DNA of 48,085 nucleotides from Gammaproteobacteria bacterium (GTDB taxonomy: Bacteria; Pseudomonadota; Gammaproteobacteria; Steroidobacterales; Steroidobacteraceae), in the NCBI GenBank assembly GCA_947469285.1, contig CANIOW010000024.1, positions 1 through 48,085 of the forward strand, written 5' to 3'. A program made the position numbers and the translations under genes. Shown piece after piece: positions 42,415 through 48,085 of the stretch (within the stretch, counting starts at the first letter, position 1; the number at the start of each line of letters is the position of its first letter). The notes below the pieces were generated by a model, which saw only the letters and a list, made by a program, of their open reading frames with translations, had not been told where the DNA came from and ran no database searches.

Positions 42415-45400
42415 ATGGGTCGTTACAGTTTTATGAAAAAAACGGCGAAGAACAAGTTGGTCACTGCAAAAACCAGCAAGACCAAATCATCTGGCATTCC
42501 GCAAGTTATCGATAACATCAGCGCCAAACTTGAAGGATCCCCTCTACCGTTACTAGACGGTCACGATCGTTCGGCGGTCTCTGTAGGCCTTAAAAACCGC
42601 GAAGTTGCCGAAAGGTTGGTGGTCGCCACGGACCAAAACACGATAAAAGGTTGCGTTGATGATCTTGTCAACGGGGTACTTTATGGTTGGTGTTTCGATA
42701 GTTCGCGCATTAGTTGGGAATGCGCTGTTGAAGTGTTTGTGGATGGAACTAAAGTTGCTGACGCCATAGCGAACATTTTCAGGCAGGACTTGGCAACCGC
42801 CAATATTGGCAACGGGTCCCATGCGTTTGAAGTGTTGTTACCCAAAAACCTATTCGATAACTCTGTGCGGGAGATTCTCGTTAGGTTGGACGGGCAATCT
42901 TATTTATATAATCCTCATCCTAATAGACGTTTTAATTCGATTCCAACGGCAGTTGAAGATTTTGCTGCTCTGGTTCATGACGATTACCAAGCTCTGTTTG
43001 ATGCGGGATTCTATCAAAGACAGTTAGGGTATCTGGTTCCAGATCCTATTAATCACTATCTTGAATATGGCTGGAAATTAAATTTTAACCCGCATCCGCT
43101 ATTTGATAGCCAGTATTACGTCGCACTATACTCGGCAGAAATAAAAACGAACCCGTTACACCATTTTTTGACAGTTGGCAAGTTCCGAGAATATGAGGTG
43201 CATCCGCTCTTTGATGTCCTGGCGTATAACAATAAGCGACCGGATGTGCGGCAGGCTGCAATACATCCAGTATTCCATTACCTCCAGTTTGGCCACCGTG
43301 AACGGGTAGCGGTGTCTCGATTTTTTGACGAGGCGCTCTATGAAAAAGAATGCCCGGGTGTCCGCGACCTAGGCTTCATACCGCTGCTCCATTATCTTAG
43401 TTATGGATGGCGTGAAGGGCGGCGTCCGAATGCGCAGTTCGATCCCAATTTGTATATCAAACTGAATTTTGCGCTCGCAGAAACCGCTTTTATCGATCCT
43501 TTTACACATTTCTTGCGCGCGACCTTGCTGCGCCGAGAAACGCAAACATCGAAGGCCTTGCGGCGATTAGAGCAGCCGCGAGTTTCAATCATTATATTGA
43601 ATCTCTCGAAAACGATTACGACACTATTGTGCCTGCATGAAATACTAAAATCCAATGACCTATCGGCAGTTGAAATTATCGTCCTCGATAATGGGAGTCA
43701 GGAAGATCAATTTCAGTTATTGTGTGAGATGGCGTGTGGAACAGTCATCCTTCGAGTGTCACGTAATTTGGGATTTGGTGAGGGCAACAATATCGCGGTG
43801 GACAAGGCGCGTGGGGAATATCTCCTATTTCTCAACAATGATGCGTTTGTTCAAGGGGATTGGCTCAGCACTCTTATGGGCGCGATTGGCAAATCGGACA
43901 ATATTGGCGCGGTTGGCCCTAAATTAATTTTCCCAGACGGTCGACTACAAGAAGCCGGTGCATTCATTAGTGCGGATGGAACAGCCATTCAGCGGGGAAA
44001 AAATCTTGACCCCTCCGCGGAGTGCTTTAATAGAGCGGGTGAAGTTGACTATATTTCTGCCGCTGCATTAATGGTGCGGGCTGACTTATTTCGAAAAGTG
44101 CTTGGCTTTGATCTTTGCTGGGATCCTGCATATTACGAAGATGCGGATTTATGTCTTAAATTAAAGCTTTTAGGGTATTCCACTTATTACGTTCCTGAGG
44201 TTGAAGTAGTTCATATCGAAAACGGAACGTCTAGCGACCCGCAATTGAACTTGGGTTTGGGCAACATCGTTGAGATCAACCGACTGAAGTTTATTTCCCG
44301 ATGGCAGACTTTTCTTTCAGACGGCGACGAATCTATCCGCTCCGAGCTATTTAATCGGGTTTGTGGTGAAACGCCGCTCACCGCGCGGCCGCAAGCCGCT
44401 CTATATAGCCCGTATCCCCTCATTCCAGGGGGAGGCGAGCGTTACTTCTTGACCCTCGCCAGCGAACTCAATGATCAATTTGATGTCACGTTGTTTGTTC
44501 CTGACGGGTGCAGTTCAGTTCGTATAGCTACCATGGCAAGAGAGCTCGACCTGGATGTTGCAGGCCTCAGGGTTCGCCGTTGGGATGATCGGTCCCGGCA
44601 CGGGCCATTCTCATTGTTCGTCTGCATGGGCAACCAAATTCTTCCGCCGGTGGAGGGTATCGGGAAAATAAATATCTTCCACTGTCAATTTCCATTTCCG
44701 ATGGAAGCCAGCCACTACACTCGTGATTGGGGCAATTTGGAAGATTATAGTTGCATCATCGTGAACTCCGCATTTACTAAAAAATATGTAGAGAATAGAG
44801 CTCAGCGGGTGGGCTTAAATTGTCCGCCGGTTCACATTGTCTATCCGCCGGTTCCTGCGGTGGAATTGGCGGGGCAAAGTGTCAAGCCAGCGGATGGCGT
44901 GCTTAGGATACTAAATGTCGGCCGGTTCGCGCCAGGCGGCCATTGTAAGCGGCAGGATGTCATGATCGACATCTTTAGGGAGCTCCGTAAGAAATTTCCA
45001 AATGCCCGTTTGGAGCTTGCGGGATCGGTGGGCGTGGGCGCGGAGTCCCGCGTTTATTTAGCAGACCTGCGTAAGAAAAGCCGCGATTTGCCGGTACGGT
45101 TTCATGTGAATCCCTCACCTAAATTTCTGGCTCGTCTGTATTCCGATGCCACGATCTATTGGCATCTGACCGGCATTGGGTTGAATCCCGAGTCAAGTCC
45201 GGAATGTCTTGAACACTTCGGGATTTCTGTCGTAGAGGCAATGAGCGCAGGTTGCATCCCGGTGGCCGTAAAGTTTGGGGGGCCCCAAGAGATTATTACC
45301 GACTCATGGGACGGATTTTTGGTCGAAAGTGCTAAAGAGGTCAAGGCTGATACTGAGCGGTTAATTGGCATGGGGGCGGAGGCGCGTAAGCTGATAGCGG

Positions 45401-45483
45401 AGCGTTCAGCGCAAACTGCCGTCAAATATTTACCTAGCGTGTTTGGGCGCCGCCTGTTGGAAGTGTTAGCGATGGCGCTGTAG
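42415..45483 (+). CDS. multidomain glycosyltransferase (N-terminal repeats, GT2, GT4)
   Basis: The 1022-residue protein is a chain of at least four parts. Residues 1-60 are Lys/Thr-rich. Residues 70-140 are a small beta domain (VLYGWCFDSSRISWECAVEV, FVDGTKVADAIANIFRQDL) seen in front of other bacterial glycosyltransferases. Residues 175-370 hold four or five repeats of about 45 residues on the pattern N-P/HYL--G---G--PHPLFD--YY. A GT2 domain runs from 389: RVSIIILNLSKTITTLLCLH, SRNLGFGEGNNIAVD, LFLNNDAF (metal-site Asp 476), and YYEDADLCLKLKLLGYSTYY. A GT4 domain runs from about 664: YSPYPLIPGGGERYFL, then HFGISVVEAMSAGCIPVAVK with the donor-site E-x7-E spacing. Two transferase activities in one chain suggest successive sugar additions. 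There are two candidate starts, ATG 42415 and ATG 42433; neither has a clear ribosome site. Confidence 0.9.
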   Translation: MGRYSFMKKTAKNKLVTAKTSKTKSSGIPQVIDNISAKLEGSPLPLLDGHDRSAVSVGLKNREVAERLVVATDQNTIKGCVDDLVNGVLYGWCFDSSRISWECAVEVFVDGTKVADAIANIFRQDLATANIGNGSHAFEVLLPKNLFDNSVREILVRLDGQSYLYNPHPNRRFNSIPTAVEDFAALVHDDYQALFDAGFYQRQLGYLVPDPINHYLEYGWKLNFNPHPLFDSQYYVALYSAEIKTNPLHHFLTVGKFREYEVHPLFDVLAYNNKRPDVRQAAIHPVFHYLQFGHRERVAVSRFFDEALYEKECPGVRDLGFIPLLHYLSYGWREGRRPNAQFDPNLYIKLNFALAETAFIDPFTHFLRATLLRRETQTSKALRRLEQPRVSIIILNLSKTITTLLCLHEILKSNDLSAVEIIVLDNGSQEDQFQLLCEMACGTVILRVSRNLGFGEGNNIAVDKARGEYLLFLNNDAFVQGDWLSTLMGAIGKSDNIGAVGPKLIFPDGRLQEAGAFISADGTAIQRGKNLDPSAECFNRAGEVDYISAAALMVRADLFRKVLGFDLCWDPAYYEDADLCLKLKLLGYSTYYVPEVEVVHIENGTSSDPQLNLGLGNIVEINRLKFISRWQTFLSDGDESIRSELFNRVCGETPLTARPQAALYSPYPLIPGGGERYFLTLASELNDQFDVTLFVPDGCSSVRIATMARELDLDVAGLRVRRWDDRSRHGPFSLFVCMGNQILPPVEGIGKINIFHCQFPFPMEASHYTRDWGNLEDYSCIIVNSAFTKKYVENRAQRVGLNCPPVHIVYPPVPAVELAGQSVKPADGVLRILNVGRFAPGGHCKRQDVMIDIFRELRKKFPNARLELAGSVGVGAESRVYLADLRKKSRDLPVRFHVNPSPKFLARLYSDATIYWHLTGIGLNPESSPECLEHFGISVVEAMSAGCIPVAVKFGGPQEIITDSWDGFLVESAKEVKADTERLIGMGAEARKLIAERSAQTAVKYLPSVFGRRLLEVLAMAL

Positions 45484-45547
45484 GGTTATGAGGAAAGGCT
45501 ATCGCTTACCGTTGTGACGTTTCCGTCAAACGCCTGGTAGGCGGCCA

Positions 45548-46456
45548 TCAAAGTATTCCAGAGTTGTCCAATTTGGCATTTAAATTGGCAGCATTTAGAA
45601 GTTTTTTGTAATGCGCTTCAGTTAACTCTTCAAAATCTTCTACCCATTCGGGGAATACTGAAGTGTTGGCATAGCCCATTTCCTCGAATTGCTCGGAGCG
45701 CATATGTAGCCCCAGGCGGCCGATATACTGCGCATAACAAACTAACGTATTAATTCCGATTGTTCCAGTGCTTAAAGTAATTACTTTCTTAACCCAATCT
45801 TGAGAGTCAACGATGGATTTATAACCCCATGATCTAATCAGGTCACGAATCTTCCCGTCGAAATTCCGCTGTCGGTAATCTCTTTCTTGCACTATCGACA
45901 GAAACTGTTGTAATTGCGGGCGCATCTTTTCCCAGTGCCTGCGATAAAGCAGAAAGCCCCAAAAATGACCAAGATTTATCAATGAGCGCTTTGCTTGTTC
46001 TTGGAGCTCTAGGCTTTTTCTGTGATCGCCATAGGCCGCAATATAACCAACTCGGTCGTCTTTTAGAAATTTCTCGCCCAGATGTTCAAGGGTCTTGATG
46101 TAATTGGCTTGAAGCGCGAGGTCGTCCTCAAAAAACAAGCCCCAGGAGGCGTTCAGTTCTGAAAAAACGAATTGCTCCGCCCGTTCGTAATTCAAGGCAA
46201 CCCCTAAGTTCCACTCAGAATTAATAACGGTCGCCTGCGGAAGAATGTTTTTGAAAGTGTTGATGCAGGCTGCAATGTCACTGTCTGCGGCGTAACGGTT
46301 GCCGCTAAACTTATTAATAGCGCCATCCTGAAAGAGATATATTTCGCGGTTGTTGATTTGGCAGTTTTGCTGTGCTGCTATGCTCTCTGCGATCGTTGTT
46401 AAATAATCCGGACGATCGAAAGATAACACTACGATGGGCGCCAAGCTGGTCGTCAT
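45548..46456 (-). CDS. GT-A fold glycosyltransferase, GNT-I-like
   Basis: A 302-residue soluble protein beginning PIVVLSFDRPDYLTTIAESI, the opening strand-loop of GT-A transferases. It continues IYLFQDGAI, VINSEWNLGVALNYERAEQF, and the metal-site ASWGLFFEDDLAL, where EDD takes the place of the D-x-D motif. The layout (YIKTLEHLGEKF, YGDHRKSLELQ, FWGFLLYRRHWEKM) recalls the GNT-I/GT13-like transferases seen in bacterial surface-glycan loci (moderate confidence; no search done). Codon choice is AT-rich like its neighbours. It converges with the double glycosyltransferase, with only 65 bases between them. Sugar and acceptor are unknown. Confidence 0.75.
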   Translation of the reverse strand: MTTSLAPIVVLSFDRPDYLTTIAESIAAQQNCQINNREIYLFQDGAINKFSGNRYAADSDIAACINTFKNILPQATVINSEWNLGVALNYERAEQFVFSELNASWGLFFEDDLALQANYIKTLEHLGEKFLKDDRVGYIAAYGDHRKSLELQEQAKRSLINLGHFWGFLLYRRHWEKMRPQLQQFLSIVQERDYRQRNFDGKIRDLIRSWGYKSIVDSQDWVKKVITLSTGTIGINTLVCYAQYIGRLGLHMRSEQFEEMGYANTSVFPEWVEDFEELTEAHYKKLLNAANLNAKLDNSGIL

Positions 46457-46482
46457 ATTAAATATTCTGCAACTCGGTTGAT

Positions 46483-46501
46483 ATTTCTAGATGCTAGAAA
46501 T
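46483..46501. repeat. perfect 8-bp inverted repeat upstream of the GT-A gene
   Basis: ATTTCTAG-ATG-CTAGAAAT (46483-46501) is an exact inverted repeat with a 3-base centre, 27 bases upstream of the GT-A start and 60 bases past the sulfotransferase stop on the same strand. It could be an operator or an attenuating hairpin; there is no T-run. Confidence 0.45.
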
Positions 46502-46560
46502 CATTCACCTAGATCATTAAAGTTCCATTTTCGGTGAGGGTTCATCAGGTTCAACATGGG

Positions 46561-47352
46561 CTATGGGTCATTTACTGCGCTGCGCTCGTCGCAAGCCTTC
46601 CGGCGAAAATGACGATAAAATTGCATATCTAACTGCGCGTTTCGCTCTAGGGTTAGTCTTTCTTCGTCGGTGAACGCCATTGCGACTACCGCTGCTGTTT
46701 CCAGCGGTGCTCGTTCTGGCCGAAAATAACCGTCTGCAGCAGTGTTTCTCCGCGGCACCACCGGGACCTCAGCCCACCTTAGCAATGCAAAAAGTTGTCG
46801 CAGGGATTCGTCGATATCTTCTACAAACCCAACATATAAAAGTTTTTCTGCATTAACAATCGCTCTTTCCAGCGCCAGCTGCGAGTCCACTAGTAAATTC
46901 CCTGTCGGCCCGAAATGGCCGCGCTCAGCAAAGGTTCGTATGTAAACGTTATTGAGATTGGCCCGGAGGACAGCCGCTGGAGAGTTTAGGATCTCGAGCA
47001 AAGTGTGTGTTTTTGCGAAAGCTACGCCGGCCGAGTGGGCCGGGTGTTCCTTAACCCATTCCCACGAGTGGGCTCTCCAGTACTGGATGAGCGACACGAT
47101 GCGATCAACCGGATTTCTCAAAAACGTAAATACCGTTGCCGCGGGCATCAGGGCGCTGACGGTCTGATAGGTGAAATGCCCAGCGAAGAAACGAAAGCGA
47201 ACAGCATCTTCCTTCGACATGGCCTTGAGGTCATTATCGAAAATATGGTTACAAAATCCTTCGTTGCCACAGCGACTCCGCATCACTTCAGTAATGCTCG
47301 TGCCCGCCGTTTTCGGAATGTGTAGAAATACTGTTTGCAAAACCTTCACCAT
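46561..47352 (-). CDS. PAPS-dependent sulfotransferase, sulfotransfer family 2 type
   Basis: A 263-residue cytoplasmic enzyme that should move sulfate from PAPS to a carbohydrate. The 5'-phosphosulfate loop is FLHIPKTAGTSITEVM (9-24) and the 3'-phosphate site is FTFLRNPVDRIVSLIQYW. In between lies FFAGHFTYQTVSALMP with the conserved GH. The C-terminal half includes YVGFVEDIDESLRQLFALL, characteristic of the family's closing region. ATG 47352 is used; a TTG one codon upstream is less likely. It lies upstream of, and on the same strand as, the GT-A gene with about 100 bases between, so they may be co-transcribed. Together with the neighbouring transferases it suggests a sulfated glycan. No PAPS-synthesis gene is in the window. 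Confidence 0.88.
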   Translation of the reverse strand: MVKVLQTVFLHIPKTAGTSITEVMRSRCGNEGFCNHIFDNDLKAMSKEDAVRFRFFAGHFTYQTVSALMPAATVFTFLRNPVDRIVSLIQYWRAHSWEWVKEHPAHSAGVAFAKTHTLLEILNSPAAVLRANLNNVYIRTFAERGHFGPTGNLLVDSQLALERAIVNAEKLLYVGFVEDIDESLRQLFALLRWAEVPVVPRRNTAADGYFRPERAPLETAAVVAMAFTDEERLTLERNAQLDMQFYRHFRRKACDERSAVNDP

Positions 47353-47452
47353 CAAAGTTTAGGTACACGGCGACAGCGCCTACTCGGTCAGTCGTGAGAC
47401 TGTTGAGTGAGTTGCCTCAATTTAGTCATTCCATTACGACACAAACCCGGAG

Positions 47453-47833
47453 TCAGGCATCGCAAAACGGTAGCGTGTGCATCAGTGCGAATTTCCAGAC
47501 ACCGTTCTCGCGGCGAAGAACGCAAGTGGTAGGGGCCACGATAGTGGTCGACTTACCCTCGATGATATAGCTCTGGTTGAGCATGCACGTGACTACCGCC
47601 AGGTCATTGGTGGTGGTGACATGAAAGTCGGACAGCGCGGACTTGACCGACTGGATGATGCTGAACAGCGGGCTGAGTGCGGCCACTACCGCCGCCTTGC
47701 CCCGCAACCACTGCTTGCATATTTCGTCCACGTGCGACATATCGTCCGCCAACATGTCGAAAAAGGCTTGGAGGTCTTCCCGGTCAATGGCCTGAAAGGC
47801 TTCCAATACTCGGCTTTGTGGGTCTTGGTGCAT
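47453..47833 (-). CDS. SnoaL-like (NTF2-fold) protein
   Basis: A 126-residue protein of the NTF2-like cone fold: VLEAFQAIDREDLQAFFDML, then ADDMSHVDEICKQWLRGKAA (D-x-x-W-x-G pattern of SnoaL_3-type proteins), FHVTTTNDLAVVTCMLNQSY and a final RENGVWKFALMHTLPF, the usual closing strand. AAGGAG eight bases upstream of the ATG is a strong ribosome site. Members range from polyketide cyclases to ligand-binding or stress proteins, so no activity can be named. Base composition is nearer to the high-GC part of the window than to the AT-rich block, suggesting it is outside the acquired segment. Confidence 0.85.
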   Translation of the reverse strand: MHQDPQSRVLEAFQAIDREDLQAFFDMLADDMSHVDEICKQWLRGKAAVVAALSPLFSIIQSVKSALSDFHVTTTNDLAVVTCMLNQSYIIEGKSTTIVAPTTCVLRRENGVWKFALMHTLPFCDA

Positions 47834-48037
47834 CGCTTTTTCTCCTTGCGGTGAATGTAGAGCATCAGCGAGTTTGTGAAAAGTGATGGGGCGCGTGAAT
47901 CAGCAGTCACAGGCGCTAGATTTGCAGTTGCCGCCCACTCTCGAACGAGGGATTCGTGCTCGGTGTGGGGTTTAGGACGTTTTTAGACCGCGGCCAACGA
48001 TGGTGGCATCGTTACGAGTGTCATTTTTTGTTTTAAG
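47834..48037. promoter_or_regulatory. intergenic region with a hairpin between SnoaL-like gene and tRNA
   Basis: About 200 bases without a gene. AACGATG-GTGG-CATCGTT (47996-48013) is a perfect 7-bp stem with a 4-base loop. On the plus strand a T-rich run (48023-48034) follows after nine bases. On the minus strand, where the tRNA is read, no T-run follows the stem, so it is a doubtful tRNA terminator. The promoter of the SnoaL-like gene should also lie here, but I see no clear boxes. Confidence 0.35.
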
Positions 48038-48085
48038 TGGTGGGCGGTGCAGGGATTGAACCTGCGACCCCTGCCGTGTGAAGGC
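48038..48085 (-). tRNA. tRNA-Val (anticodon CAC), 3' part, cut by the window edge
   Basis: Read on the minus strand, the last 48 bases give an anticodon loop TTCACAC (anticodon CAC at 48080-48078) and the 3' strand of its stem GGCAG. A 5-base variable loop follows, then a T-arm GCAGG-TTCAATC-CCTGC, an acceptor strand ACCGCCC, a discriminator A and an encoded CCA (48040-48038). Anticodon CAC reads the valine codon GUG. The 5' half lies beyond the window. Its 3' end faces the AT-rich block, the usual orientation for tRNA-associated islands. Confidence 0.93.

Larger units (their letters stand above)
40880..47400. other. AT-richer glycan-gene block, probable horizontal acquisition
   Basis: From about 40.9 to 47.4 kb the genes use visibly more A and T, including many AAA, AAT, TTT and ATT codons, and have longer gaps than the preceding tightly packed region. 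The block holds four glycan-related genes (TPR/GT-D-like, double GT, small GT, sulfotransferase), lacks the 4-bp start/stop overlaps seen elsewhere, and ends near a tRNA gene. I saw no integrase, transposase or flanking direct repeat within the window. Confidence 0.6.

Noticed and set aside
45484-45547. Terminator between the convergent double glycosyltransferase and GT-A gene
   Set aside because: Only a 4-bp GACG-TTTC-CGTC stem and a loose GGAAA/TTTCC pairing are present, too weak to call.
1-48085. CRISPR array, insertion sequence, integrase, phage or anti-phage genes
   Set aside because: No regularly spaced repeats, transposase or recombinase motifs, phage structural genes or recognisable defence genes were seen. 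The only mobile trace is the single REP element.

Overview
The window looks like a chromosomal segment of a GC-rich proteobacterium, most likely gamma or beta. The evidence is dense coding, 4-bp start/stop overlaps between genes, an H-NS-type protein with the C-terminal TWSGRGKTPRW signature, a CusCBA efflux system, Gram-negative surface-polysaccharide genes, an encoded-CCA tRNA-Val(CAC), and one REP palindrome of the kind common in Pseudomonas and related gammaproteobacteria. I cannot name the genus. All family assignments come from reading motifs; no database search was run.

Layout. (1) 0.1-2.0 kb: a repetitive predicted outer-membrane beta-barrel protein immediately downstream of an hns-like gene. 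(2) 2.3-21.2 kb: a surface-polysaccharide locus. It has a WecA-type initiating transferase, a Wzx-type flippase, a methyltransferase, a BioF2-type acyltransferase, two DegT-type PLP enzymes, UDP-GlcNAc 2-epimerase, two glycosyltransferases, UDP-glucose dehydrogenase, ManC and a phosphomannomutase. It also carries an AMP-forming ligase and a PLP decarboxylase of the types normally linked to exosortase (XrtA) loci, plus a membrane acyltransferase. Together these would supply UDP-ManNAc, UDP-GlcA, GDP-Man and an amino sugar, assemble them on undecaprenyl phosphate, decorate them and flip them. No polymerase, exosortase or acyl carrier protein is seen. (3) 21.2-22.4 kb: a sterol desaturase/fatty-acid hydroxylase family membrane protein. 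(4) 22.5-28.3 kb: a copper/silver RND efflux operon (cusB, cusA, outer-membrane factor), followed by a broken gfa gene.

(5) 28.7-33.9 kb, minus strand: an unusual MFS transporter fused to a second membrane domain, translationally coupled to an amino-acid permease, and a FIST sensory-domain protein with a small upstream partner. (6) 34.1-40.8 kb: a complete oligopeptide-type ABC importer (lipoprotein binding protein with a second C-terminal anchor, two permeases, one fused double ATPase). (7) 40.9-47.4 kb: a visibly AT-richer block of glycan genes (TPR plus GT-D-like protein, a 1022-residue double glycosyltransferase, a third glycosyltransferase, a sulfotransferase) that looks horizontally acquired. 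(8) 47.4 kb to the end: a SnoaL-like protein and the 3' part of tRNA-Val, whose 3' end faces the AT-rich block.

Most noteworthy: the REP palindrome read in frame inside the PLP-decarboxylase gene, the MFS plus DUF4239-like fusion joined by a 12-bp tandem-repeat linker, the threefold-repeated barrel protein beside hns, exosortase-type sugar genes without an exosortase in view, the internally deleted gfa, and the AT-rich glycan block beside a tRNA gene.
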